Below, piece by piece: positions 1-8,494 of a DNA stretch of 64,000 nucleotides; position 1 is the stretch's first letter; every line of letters begins with the position of its first letter. The stretch is from assembly GCA_947472645.1 (NCBI GenBank), contig CANJBQ010000006.1, forward strand, positions 1 through 64,000, read 5' to 3'. A program made the position numbers and the translations under genes. The notes beneath the pieces are model-generated. The model was not told where the DNA came from. It made no database searches and saw only the letters and a list, made by a program, of their open reading frames with translations. Source of the stretch: Burkholderiaceae bacterium. GTDB lineage: Bacteria > Pseudomonadota > Gammaproteobacteria > Burkholderiales > Burkholderiaceae.

Positions 1-114
1 GGCAATTTCATGAAACATGGATACATCCCTTCTTTTGATAAATATTAACTATTTATTATGAATGAGTTTTATACTCTTTAAAAATACTGGCAAAAATCGT
101 CATGGAGACCTAAC

Positions 115-1110
115 TTGATTCAGCAATATTTAAAGCAATTTTCAAGCATAGCTTTGTTGTTTTTTGTATCTCTTTACTGTTTTATTCTGCCTGCTTTTGG
201 ACAATCCTCACAACCTGATTATCCAAATCGGACCGTTAAAATCATAGGTCCTGGTGCGGGCTCTGGTACTGATATTACAGCAAGAATCATCGCAAAATAT
301 CTCACAAATCTCTGGAAACAACCGGTCATTATTGAAAATAAACCCGGGGCAGGCGGCTCAATTGGGATTCATGCTGTCATTAATTCTCCCGCGGATGGTT
401 ATACCCTTTTAGCGAACTCGGCAACCTATGCCATCAATCCTGCTGTCTATAAAAAACTGCCCTATGACGCTGTGAAAAGTCTAGCTGATGTGAGTCTATT
501 AACATCTACTCCCTATGTATTAATCACTAACTCTAATAGTCCTTATAAAACTTTATCAAGCCTTATTCAAGCCTCTAAAAAATCGAGTAATGGACTAACC
601 TTCGGCTCTGCTGGCGTTGGGAGTTCGACTCACTTAGCAGCAGAATTTCTCCATCAAGCAGCAGGTATTACCAATACTCATATTCCTTATAAAAGCTCTC
701 CTGAAGTCATCCAAGATGTTTTAGCGGGAAGAGTAGATTACTTTATGGCCCCATTTGATACTGCACTTCCTTATCTAAATTCAGGGAAACTGAGGTCATT
801 GGGTATTACCTCTAAAGATAAACTAAGTCAATTTCCTCAATTTCAAACAATTGCTGAACAAGGTTACGGTAACTTTGACATTAATTTTTGGGTAGGAATT
901 TGGGCTCCCATTGAGGTTCCGCCAGAAATACTTCGTAAAATTAATCTAGATATGAACAAAGCCATGCAAGATCCTGAAATTAGATCTACCTTTGAAAAAT
1001 CAGGCATTCAAATTCGGGAAATGAATCAACTTCAATTTCACCAGTTTGTTCAAAATGAAATGAAAAAATATTTAACTATTGTTAAAACTGCAGAAATTAG
1101 CGTTAACTAA
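115..1110 (+). CDS. Bug/TctC-family periplasmic carboxylate receptor
   Basis: Receptor of the tripartite tricarboxylate transporter (TTT) type, a Venus-flytrap protein that binds small carboxylates in the periplasm. A signal peptide (hydrophobic residues about 10-27, cleavage probably near PAFG/Q) precedes the family opening [12 protein letters not shown]. The first loop reads GPGAGSGTD instead of the usual PGGxxD but keeps the Asp. ENKPGAGGSIG and SPADGYTLL are the other family signatures. 331 residues is the usual length. TTG at 115 is chosen because GGAGA (104-108) lies 6 bases upstream; the ATG at 102 meets a stop after three codons. It heads a Bug-VOC-Bug unit. The ligand cannot be read from the sequence. 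Confidence 0.9.
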   Translation: MIQQYLKQFSSIALLFFVSLYCFILPAFGQSSQPDYPNRTVKIIGPGAGSGTDITARIIAKYLTNLWKQPVIIENKPGAGGSIGIHAVINSPADGYTLLANSATYAINPAVYKKLPYDAVKSLADVSLLTSTPYVLITNSNSPYKTLSSLIQASKKSSNGLTFGSAGVGSSTHLAAEFLHQAAGITNTHIPYKSSPEVIQDVLAGRVDYFMAPFDTALPYLNSGKLRSLGITSKDKLSQFPQFQTIAEQGYGNFDINFWVGIWAPIEVPPEILRKINLDMNKAMQDPEIRSTFEKSGIQIREMNQLQFHQFVQNEMKKYLTIVKTAEISVN

Positions 1111-1137
1111 TCTTCGATTACCCACAGGGAGCCCACC

Positions 1138-1575
1138 ATGGCCAAACTTCGTCACATCACAATTACTGTTCCTGATCCAGAAGCAGCCGCTCAATTTTAT
1201 ATCGATACCTTTGATATGAAACGAGTTGGCGGCACTGATTGGGCTAATGCAAAAGGTGTCTATCTCAGCGATGGAACCGTTAACTTAGCACTTTTAAAAT
1301 ATAAAAACGAAATTTCTGCAGGAGATCGTGGTGCAGACTTTGTAGGAATTCATCATTTGGGATTTTGGGTAGATGATGTGGCTGATACACGGAAAAAACT
1401 AGAGGCTAATGGCGCAAAGTATTGGATGGGTGATGTTAAGCATGACGGTGGATTTTATGAGGTAAAGTATTTCGATCCGCAAGGAGTTGTTGTCGATATC
1501 ACGGAGCATGGTTGGAAAGGCGCAACAAAAGAAGTGCTGGCTATCAACCCCATTAAAGATGAGAAAGACGCATAA
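1138..1575 (+). CDS. VOC (glyoxalase/bleomycin resistance/dioxygenase) superfamily protein
   Basis: Single-module vicinal-oxygen-chelate protein of 145 residues. It opens with the classic beta strand LRHITITVPDPEAAAQFY, and the second half-module starts at HHLGFWVDDV (about 74-83). His in the first strand, His in HHLGF and Glu in VVDITEHGW are candidate metal ligands. The superfamily covers isomerases, epimerases, lyases and ring-cleaving dioxygenases, and the substrate cannot be told here. Its stop overlaps the start of the next Bug gene by one base (TAATG), so the two are translationally coupled; a shared substrate is an inference. No signal peptide, so cytoplasmic. Confidence 0.8.
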   Translation: MAKLRHITITVPDPEAAAQFYIDTFDMKRVGGTDWANAKGVYLSDGTVNLALLKYKNEISAGDRGADFVGIHHLGFWVDDVADTRKKLEANGAKYWMGDVKHDGGFYEVKYFDPQGVVVDITEHGWKGATKEVLAINPIKDEKDA

Positions 1576-2537
1576 TGAAAAAATATTTTATATTCCTATT
1601 CCTTTTATTGAATATGCACTGGGCTTTTGCTCAGAATTATCCGAACAAAACTGTCAAAATGATCGTACCATTTGAAACAGGGTCGCCAGACTCATTAGCG
1701 CGTATTCTTGCAAAAGAACTTTCCCAAAAATCTGGGCAATCTTTTTATGTTGAAAATCACCCTGGCGCAAATGGAATGATTGGCGCTGACTTAGTGGCAA
1801 AGGCTAAAGCTGATGGCTATACATTGTTAGTTACTTCAACTTCAATTACAGTCAATCCAAGTTACTATAAAAAAATACCTTACGACCTCACAAAAGATTT
1901 AGTTCCTGTTACTAACTTAGGAAATGTCGAAGGTCTTTTGGTGGTTGTAAACACAAAATTACCTGTTAAAAATTTAACGGAGTTTCTAAGCTACGCTAAA
2001 AATCCAGCCAATAAAGTGTCCTTCGGAAGCCCAGGCAATGGTAATCATCTTCATATTGCTAGTGAGTACTTTAATCAAAAGATGAACCTCAATATGGTTC
2101 ATATACCTTATAAAGGTGCAGGGCCTGTTACTACGGCTCTACTAGGGGAGCAAATACAAGTATTTATCGCAACGCCACCTTCTGTTCTTCCCTATATCAA
2201 AGATGGGCGCCTCAAAGCTATTGCTTATACAGGTTTAAAAAGAGCTGCCTATCTTCCAGATGTTCCAACTGTTGCTGAACAAGGTTTTCCGAATTTTGAA
2301 ATCGATGGGGGATGGTTCGGTTTATTTACAACAGCGGGATCTTCTACTGAAACGGTGCGTAAAATTCAACAACTTATTCGTCAGGCATTTGATAATCCTT
2401 CAGTACGAGATAGCATTATTCAAATTGGCCTAGATCCTATTGGAGATTCGCCAGAACATTTCAAAACATTCGTTGATGCTGAAATCATTCGTTATGCAGA
2501 TCGATTAAAGATGTTGCGTATTCAAGCAGGAGAATAA
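1575..2537 (+). CDS. Bug/TctC-family periplasmic receptor
   Basis: 320 residues with a short signal peptide ending at AFAQ/N (about residue 20), then YPNKTVKMIVPF. The first ligand loop is divergent (FETGSPDSLARIL rather than PGGxxDxxAR), while ENHPGANGMIGADLVAKAKADGYTLL is orthodox. GSPGNGNHLHIASE and [17 protein letters not shown] are the standard mid-protein motifs. The start ATG overlaps the VOC stop by one base. It converges with the minus-strand Bug gene that begins four bases downstream. Ligand unknown. Confidence 0.9.
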   Translation: MKKYFIFLFLLLNMHWAFAQNYPNKTVKMIVPFETGSPDSLARILAKELSQKSGQSFYVENHPGANGMIGADLVAKAKADGYTLLVTSTSITVNPSYYKKIPYDLTKDLVPVTNLGNVEGLLVVVNTKLPVKNLTEFLSYAKNPANKVSFGSPGNGNHLHIASEYFNQKMNLNMVHIPYKGAGPVTTALLGEQIQVFIATPPSVLPYIKDGRLKAIAYTGLKRAAYLPDVPTVAEQGFPNFEIDGGWFGLFTTAGSSTETVRKIQQLIRQAFDNPSVRDSIIQIGLDPIGDSPEHFKTFVDAEIIRYADRLKMLRIQAGE

Positions 2538-2541
2538 GGAG

Positions 2542-3522
2542 TCACTCTAATTTAGCGCCTGAAAGTCTTACTGTCTCCATCATTAATGGCGCCTCTGATT
2601 TCAGCTGCTCTAGATATTGCTGGGGTGACTTAGAAATAGATAGATCCATGCCCTGCGCTGCTAATCTTTCTTTCGACACTGTTCCTGCCATACCTTTTTG
2701 GGTGGCCTGGAAGAGCTTACTCACAACACTCGCAGGAGTCCCGACTGGCGCATATAAGCCATAAGAAAAAGTTGAGTTATAACCAACTAACCCACTCTCT
2801 TCAGCGCCCGGAATGCCATGAATCGCTGGAGAAGATTTAGCTGAGGTGAGTGAAATCGCCTTTAGTGAACCATTTTTGATAAAACCCATCACAGTAGGCG
2901 GGGTCGCAAACATCAGCTGTGTATCTCCTGCAATAGTTGATAAAGCAGCTGGGCCACCACCTTTAAATTGTATCGTTGATAATTTCACATTGGCAACGGT
3001 ACTAAATAAAGCGGAGGCTAAGTGAGGGGTCGATCCATTACCAGATGAAGCATTAAAAATCTTTTCAGGATTTTCTTTCGCGTATTGAATCAGTTCTTTA
3101 AGATTTTTGTAAGGCGCCGAAGGATTGGTGCAAATAATCATTGAACCCGTTGCTAAGTTACTGATTGGCACAAAATCTCGCTCAACATCTAAAGCCATTT
3201 TTGGATATAAAGCCTTAATTTGAGCATGAGGTCCTGACATAGATATTGTATAACCATCTGGTACTGATTTTGCAACAAGGTCAGCAGCGATTGCTCCGCC
3301 CGCCCCAGGTTTATTTTCAACAATAATGGTAATACCTAGCTCTTTGCTAATTTGATCAGCGCTGACCCGTGCCACGAAATCTGCGGCGCCACCAGGCGGA
3401 TATCCAACTATCAGTCGAATGGGATGATCTGGATAATTAGACTGTGCAACTGAGTATTTCCATTGCAAACACAAAAAACCGAAGAGCCCACAAATAATAC
3501 TTTTGATGAGTTTTTTACTCAT
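2542..3522 (-). CDS. Bug/TctC-family periplasmic receptor
   Basis: 326 residues. Signal peptide with hydrophobic core ICGLFGFLCLQW and probable cleavage after SVAQ. Mature motifs: YPDHPIRLIVGYPPGGAADFVAR, ENKPGAGGAIAADLVAKS and PDGYTISMSG. The start ATG overlaps the stop of the upstream CoA-transferase by four bases (ATGA). This coupling suggests that this receptor captures the acid that the transferase turns into a CoA thioester, which is inference. Only a poor Shine-Dalgarno precedes it, consistent with coupling. Confidence 0.9.
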   Translation of the reverse strand: MSKKLIKSIICGLFGFLCLQWKYSVAQSNYPDHPIRLIVGYPPGGAADFVARVSADQISKELGITIIVENKPGAGGAIAADLVAKSVPDGYTISMSGPHAQIKALYPKMALDVERDFVPISNLATGSMIICTNPSAPYKNLKELIQYAKENPEKIFNASSGNGSTPHLASALFSTVANVKLSTIQFKGGGPAALSTIAGDTQLMFATPPTVMGFIKNGSLKAISLTSAKSSPAIHGIPGAEESGLVGYNSTFSYGLYAPVGTPASVVSKLFQATQKGMAGTVSKERLAAQGMDLSISKSPQQYLEQLKSEAPLMMETVRLSGAKLE

Positions 3523-4703
3523 TCGATGGCTTGCTCTTTTCTGAAGTCATCAATCGCTTTTTGAGTAAATCCTAATTCACTTAAAATCTCATCAGTATGT
3601 TGCCCCTTTAAGGGAGAACTTGTTTTCATTTGTGCAGGAGTTCTTGACAATTCAATACCTTGATTGAGTAATGTAATCTCCCCTAAGCTAGGATGGTTGA
3701 CCTTCACCGTGGCTCCTAGATGCTGAACTTGAGGATCGTCAAATACTTGATCCATAGTATAAATAGGTCCACATGGCACGCCATGCTCTAATAAATAATC
3801 AACCCAATAGGCAGTTGTCTGAGTAATCAAGGATTTTGATATTTCTCGATTAAGGCGCTCACGTCCATCAGATCGGCCTTTCGCTTTTTGAAACTCGTCA
3901 TCATTAAGTAAATCTGTTCGGTTCAGAGCTGCTGCAAACTTTTCCCATACACCCATTCCCGTCGCCGCTACATTCATGAAGCCGTCAGCCGTTGCATATG
4001 CAGATGTTGGCATAAAGGTTGGGTGGTCATTCCCGACCTGCTCAGCAACCTCACCCTTCATAGTATATCTTGCTGCCTGAAAATCCAGTAAAGTTAATCC
4101 GGCTTGCAACAGGTTAGAGCCAACCCACTGTCCTTCACCACTTTGCTCGCGTTCAACCAAGGCTGTCAAAATTCCCATCGCGGCTAAAAGTCCTGCAGTC
4201 ACATCCGTAACAGCACTACCTACCCGCATAGGACCATCACCAAGCTTGCCAGTTACCGACATAAGGCCCGACATGCCTTGTGTGATCTGATCAAAACCTG
4301 GGCGATTTACATAAGGGCCATCTTGTCCAAAGCCAGATATACTGGCGTAAACGATTTTGGGATTGATTTTTTTCATGGACTCATAATCAATACCCAATCG
4401 GAATTTAACATCAGGTCGATAGTTCTCAACAACCACATCAGCTTTTTTTATAAGCTCTTCGAAAATTTCTTTCCCTTGGGCAGACTTCAGATTTAACGTC
4501 ATAGAACGCTTATTGCGATGAAGATTCTGAAAATCCGGCCCCTCTCGTGGGCCGGCATAAGACTCATCACTAACGTTCTCAACTTTAATCACATCGGCAC
4601 CAAAATCAGCAAGGTGCCTTACACAAACTGGCCCGGCTCGAACTCTGGTCAAATCAATAACACGAATATGTTTTAACGCTGCTAGACCTGAAGTTTTAAT
4701 CAT
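3519..4703 (-). CDS. Type III (CaiB/BaiF family) acyl-CoA transferase
   Basis: Cytoplasmic enzyme moving CoA from a donor thioester to a free carboxylic acid. 394 residues, the family's usual size. Visible signatures: IRVIDLTRVRAGP near the N-terminus, ADFGADVIKVE (32-42), NLHRNKRSMTLNLK, the Asp167 of SAVTDVTAG as the presumed catalytic carboxylate that forms the acyl anhydride, and SISGFGQDGPY. It is a close paralogue of the CoA-transferase at 32939-34114. No clear Shine-Dalgarno precedes the ATG. The acid substrate is unknown; the coupled downstream Bug gene suggests an imported carboxylate. Confidence 0.88.
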   Translation of the reverse strand: MIKTSGLAALKHIRVIDLTRVRAGPVCVRHLADFGADVIKVENVSDESYAGPREGPDFQNLHRNKRSMTLNLKSAQGKEIFEELIKKADVVVENYRPDVKFRLGIDYESMKKINPKIVYASISGFGQDGPYVNRPGFDQITQGMSGLMSVTGKLGDGPMRVGSAVTDVTAGLLAAMGILTALVEREQSGEGQWVGSNLLQAGLTLLDFQAARYTMKGEVAEQVGNDHPTFMPTSAYATADGFMNVAATGMGVWEKFAAALNRTDLLNDDEFQKAKGRSDGRERLNREISKSLITQTTAYWVDYLLEHGVPCGPIYTMDQVFDDPQVQHLGATVKVNHPSLGEITLLNQGIELSRTPAQMKTSSPLKGQHTDEILSELGFTQKAIDDFRKEQAIE

Positions 4704-4718
4704 GCGTATTTATAAGAA

Positions 4719-5423
4719 TTACTGTAATAATTTATAAAATCGCTCATCATACAAACTACCACTCATCGTGGAAAGGCTCGCTCGAAACTCTTTTTTATGC
4801 TCCGAAATTTGATGAGCATCATTCGATGCTTTAGAGGACCATATTTCTACAATCGTCATATGATTTGGCCTGCTATTTTGAGTCAACGCTTCATAACGCG
4901 ATTGACCAAAATCTCCCCGACTAACTTTCGTGATATTTTTAACGAGAGTCACGCCTTGCTCTTTCAGAGTAGGGACAATATCGACGTGGGTAATCGCATA
5001 GAGATCATTTTTATTTTTTTGATTCAAGGAAACTGGTCCAACCTCTAACGCAGTATGTGGACGCTCATCATACGTAGATCTCAATAGAGGCTTAAGATTT
5101 TCTTTAAAATTTGTAGTACTTATCAAATTTTGGTGAGCCGTTAGAGCATCTTGTGAAATCCAAGCTTCTAATACAGCAAAATGATCAGGTCGATCCATCT
5201 GCTGTAAAACCTCAAATCGTTGATTACCTTTTTCTTTAGAACTTTGGAGAGACAACTGCTTCAGTAATTTGACTACAAGAAGACTATTTTGTGGATTTAC
5301 CTCAAAATAAGAAACAATGTATGCAGATCCCGCATTAGCATTTGACTCCTGTGCAAAGCTAGCAGAAGTCATTGTCATTCCAAAGATGATGATGATGTTT
5401 AAAAAAGTAAATACAATTTTCAT
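4719..5423 (-). CDS. Exported protein with two antibiotic-biosynthesis-monooxygenase (ABM) domains
   Basis: About 234 residues from the ATG at 5423. That start has AAGGA six to seven bases upstream and begins a clean signal peptide (MKIVFTFLNIIIIFG..., cleavage near SFAQ); an earlier in-frame ATG at 5447 would add eight polar residues and is less likely. Two tandem ferredoxin-like ABM repeats follow. One starts at YIVSYFEVNPQ and contains RFEVLQQMDRPDHFAVLEAW; the other starts at YAITHVDIVPT and contains RYEALTQNSRPNHMTIVEIW. Each repeat ends in an Ala-His-Gln segment. ABM proteins are usually single-domain, cytoplasmic, cofactor-free monooxygenases or heme oxygenases, so an exported tandem form is unusual. 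Function not assigned. Confidence 0.7.
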   Translation of the reverse strand: MKIVFTFLNIIIIFGMTMTSASFAQESNANAGSAYIVSYFEVNPQNSLLVVKLLKQLSLQSSKEKGNQRFEVLQQMDRPDHFAVLEAWISQDALTAHQNLISTTNFKENLKPLLRSTYDERPHTALEVGPVSLNQKNKNDLYAITHVDIVPTLKEQGVTLVKNITKVSRGDFGQSRYEALTQNSRPNHMTIVEIWSSKASNDAHQISEHKKEFRASLSTMSGSLYDERFYKLLQ

Positions 5424-5466
5424 TTTGATCCTTGTTATGAAAAACAACCATGAAATTAAATTAAAT

Positions 5467-6441
5467 TTAATTTAATTTACCAATCAACTTTACCGCCTTC
5501 ACCATGCGGTCTCCATCTTCTTTAGCAAATTTCTTAAACTCAGGTTGATCAAGGTATTCATAAATCATACCCCTTTGTTGCATCACTGATTCCAGTTCTC
5601 CAGAATTTGCAGCTTCACGTATGGCATCACGTAATGTCTTAACGATCGCATCAGGCGTGCCTTGCGGAACAAACAATCCATTCCAAATATTAAATTCAGC
5701 ATCATATCCCGACTCACGATAGGTTGGTATATTCGGTAGAATTTTAATTCGCCGCGGGCCAGATACCGCAATCGCTTTTACTTTTCCGGACTGCAATTGA
5801 GCCATAGCGACTGATGGTATAGCTGTTGTTATTTCAACTTGACTTCCTAGCAAAGCCATCATCGAAGGGCCCCCTCCTCCAAAAGGTACTTGGACTAATC
5901 GAATACCAGCGGCCTGCTCAAACATCACTACTGATAAATGAATTGGGCCAAAATTTCCAGAGGATGAATAATTAATAGTGCCGGGCTTTTCTTTTGCAGC
6001 TTTAACAACATCAGCAAGAGTCTTCCAAGGAGAATTTGCGTTCACCAACATAATCATTGGATCATTCGAAATCATTCCTACTGGAATGAGTTGATCAACC
6101 TCATACAGTGACGTCTTCCCTTGAACCCTCTCAGCCTCTGGAGAAACCATTATTGAAGATAACCCCATCAATACGTTGTAACCATCTGGCTTTGATTTAG
6201 CCACAAATGAATTACCAATCTGGCCAGCAACCCCAGGTTTAAATATAACAACCACTGGCTGTTTTAATATTTTTGACAAGGAGTCTGAAAGAATTCTGGC
6301 ATTGGCATCTGATGAGCCCCCCGGAGGATTAGGGACAATCAAATTAATAGGACGCGATGGATAAGGCTCATCTGCAAATGCTGCATGTGTTGAAAAGTAT
6401 AAAAAACTCAATAAGGCAAGAATCAGCCGACTGGTTGTCAT
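5467..6441 (-). CDS. Bug/TctC-family periplasmic receptor
   Basis: Start set at the ATG at 6441 (MTTSRLILALLSF), preceded by GGAG at good spacing; the ATG at 6453 has no spacing for a ribosome site. Signal peptide cleaved near AAFA/D, then YPSRPINLIVPNPPGGSSDANAR. The second loop FKPGVAGQIGNSFVAKSKPDGYNVL is recognisable, with FK in place of the usual EN. It is 19 bases downstream of nothing coding on its own strand except the DctP-like gene (72 bases), and is followed by the ABM gene. Ligand unknown. Confidence 0.9.
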   Translation of the reverse strand: MTTSRLILALLSFLYFSTHAAFADEPYPSRPINLIVPNPPGGSSDANARILSDSLSKILKQPVVVIFKPGVAGQIGNSFVAKSKPDGYNVLMGLSSIMVSPEAERVQGKTSLYEVDQLIPVGMISNDPMIMLVNANSPWKTLADVVKAAKEKPGTINYSSSGNFGPIHLSVVMFEQAAGIRLVQVPFGGGGPSMMALLGSQVEITTAIPSVAMAQLQSGKVKAIAVSGPRRIKILPNIPTYRESGYDAEFNIWNGLFVPQGTPDAIVKTLRDAIREAANSGELESVMQQRGMIYEYLDQPEFKKFAKEDGDRMVKAVKLIGKLN

Positions 6442-6512
6442 ATTTATCTCCATCTCTTTTTTATAAGTTCGTTTATTTTATAGCCTTTTTTGATGAAGGA
6501 CTATAGGTACTT

Positions 6513-7472
6513 CTATTCATTAACTAATTTTCCAAAACGATTCTCAAGTAAAGTCCATAATTGACTTCCTAGTTGATCTTTCCAACTCCGATAAAAGGAC
6601 CCTGTCAAACAGTCTCTAAAAGTTTGAGTATCGGCGTCATTAAACAACATTCCTTTGGAGGCTAGATCCTCCTCTAACTGGGCATTGAGCGCAATCGTGT
6701 AAGTTCTTTGCCTACCTACATGAATTTTGATGTTATTTTGAATGATCGTTTGCAGATTGGTTGGGAGACTTTGCCAAAATAGTAAATTACCAATGAGATT
6801 AAACCCCGACCACATATGCGAAGTTTTAGAGACGTACTTCGTAACTTCATGTAACTTGAGTGAGTCGAGAATCGCGAGGGGATTTTCTTGAGCTTTAACC
6901 TTGCCAGTTTTAAGCGCGTCATATAACTCAAGCACAAACAAGGGAACCGGATTTGCGCCAAGCGCCTTAAACGTATCTTCGAATACTTGTCCCTCGGGGA
7001 TTCTAATAGAAACATCTATTAAATCAGATACTGTGTAAATGGGTTTATCCGAACAAACAATATGCCGAAAACCATTCTCCATGAGGCCAAATGGAAATAA
7101 ATACAGGCCTTTTGGAATTAATTGGGATCTTAAATAGTCGCCTATTTCACCATCCATAGCACCATATACATCATCATTTGTTTTAAAAATAAATGGCAGA
7201 CTTTGGACATTCATTGCTGGTGAAATCGGGCCTAAAATACTTCCCATCAGGGCATAGAAATGAATACTACCTTGAATTACTTGATCAACAACCTCAAGAT
7301 GAGATTTTTTTAAGCCTCCATTATTGGCGCAAACCTCGATATGTACCTGACCATCTGTTTGCTCATATACACTTTGCCAAAGTTCAACTAAGAATGGATG
7401 AACATGACTTTTTTCTGGTTGGTAATGGTATTGATACCCATGCCATTTAGTAGAGCCTAAGATTCCCATCAC
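6513..7472 (-). CDS. DctP-family (TRAP) solute receptor lacking a signal peptide
   Basis: 319 residues related to the DctP receptors of TRAP transporters. The core motif SIRIPEGQVFEDTFKALGAN (155-174) carries Arg157, the position of the carboxylate-binding Arg of the family; LPFIFKTNDD and AQENPLAILDS also fit. Unlike normal members it has no signal peptide: the protein starts GTG-ATG, mature-like sequence follows directly (KWHGYQYHYQPEKSH), and an in-frame TGA lies immediately before the GTG. No DctQ/DctM partner is nearby. It may be a cytoplasmic variant, or a gene whose leader has been lost. ATG at 7469 is the alternative start. Confidence 0.75.
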   Translation of the reverse strand: MMGILGSTKWHGYQYHYQPEKSHVHPFLVELWQSVYEQTDGQVHIEVCANNGGLKKSHLEVVDQVIQGSIHFYALMGSILGPISPAMNVQSLPFIFKTNDDVYGAMDGEIGDYLRSQLIPKGLYLFPFGLMENGFRHIVCSDKPIYTVSDLIDVSIRIPEGQVFEDTFKALGANPVPLFVLELYDALKTGKVKAQENPLAILDSLKLHEVTKYVSKTSHMWSGFNLIGNLLFWQSLPTNLQTIIQNNIKIHVGRQRTYTIALNAQLEEDLASKGMLFNDADTQTFRDCLTGSFYRSWKDQLGSQLWTLLENRFGKLVNE

Positions 7473-7486
7473 TCAATATTTTAAAA

Positions 7487-8461
7487 TTATTTCGTGTCAG
7501 ACTCAATCTTAGCTTCGGTGACAATACGACTGAACTTTTTCATTTCACTTTGGAAATAAGCCTGAAAGTCTTCTGGAGTTCCACCCTTAGGGAAAATACC
7601 TTTTGCTTCTAATTTAGCCTTTATCTCGGGATCACTGAGTGCGGCTTGGAAGGCTTTATTGAGGCGATCAACAATATATCTTGGAGTATTCGGTGGCAAA
7701 AAGATACCAAACCATGTATCAATTTTGATTCCTGGAAAACCCATCTCTGCCATTGTCGGAATATCTGGAGATTCAGGTAAACGATTTGGCGCTGCAACTG
7801 CTAGAGCATGTAGTCGTCCTGATTTGATTTGTGGAATCGCTAATGATGTGGTCTGAAAAGTAACTTGTGTTTGCCCAGATATAGCAGCAGTGACTGCCTC
7901 AGGAGATGTTTTATAAGGAATGTGCGACAGCTTAATCTTCGCTTCCAAATTAAGTAACTCACTCGCTAAATGCCCCATCCCTCCAACACCCCAAGAGGAA
8001 TAATTATAGGTTTCAGGTGGTTTAGCACGTACCATTTCTACAAACTCTTTGAGGTTTTTAGCTTTGACATCTTCATTGGCTAATAAGATAAGATACACGT
8101 TTCCTAAGTAAATAACCGGCACAAATTTACGTGGATCGTAATTCGTCTTGCGTAAAAATGGATTAGCCGCGACGGATGCCGATGAAAAAATTAGGGTATA
8201 GCCGTCAGGCTTTGCATTAAATCCGGCCTCCTCGCCTAAAACACCATTGGCCCCTGATTTATTCTCAACAATCATCGGTTGCCCTAAATAATTACTAATA
8301 AAGGGCTGTATAGTTCTAGCAAAAACGTCGGATGTACCACCAGCTCCCATCGGCGTAATCCATGTGATAGGGCGATTAGGATATGTGGCATCCTGTGCAA
8401 ACAAACTTTGACTAACGAATAATGCCGATGATGCAATTAAAATACTTATAATTCGTTTCAT
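7487..8461 (-). CDS. Bug/TctC-family periplasmic receptor
   Basis: 324 residues. Signal peptide MKRIISILIASSALFVSQ with cleavage near LFAQ, then YPNRPITWITPMGAGGTSDVFAR, ENKSGANGVLGEEAGFNAKPDGYTL and SHIPYKTSPEAVTAAISG. The last motif resembles the IPYKSSPEVIQDVLAG of the gene at 115-1110 more than the PYKGAGP form of other members. It is followed after 14 bases by the DctP-like gene. It lies 33 bases downstream of the Gfo/Idh/MocA pair and may belong to that operon. Confidence 0.9.
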   Translation of the reverse strand: MKRIISILIASSALFVSQSLFAQDATYPNRPITWITPMGAGGTSDVFARTIQPFISNYLGQPMIVENKSGANGVLGEEAGFNAKPDGYTLIFSSASVAANPFLRKTNYDPRKFVPVIYLGNVYLILLANEDVKAKNLKEFVEMVRAKPPETYNYSSWGVGGMGHLASELLNLEAKIKLSHIPYKTSPEAVTAAISGQTQVTFQTTSLAIPQIKSGRLHALAVAAPNRLPESPDIPTMAEMGFPGIKIDTWFGIFLPPNTPRYIVDRLNKAFQAALSDPEIKAKLEAKGIFPKGGTPEDFQAYFQSEMKKFSRIVTEAKIESDTK

Positions 8462-8494
8462 GTTTAGACCGTCTTTATTTTGTTCTTGCGTTAA

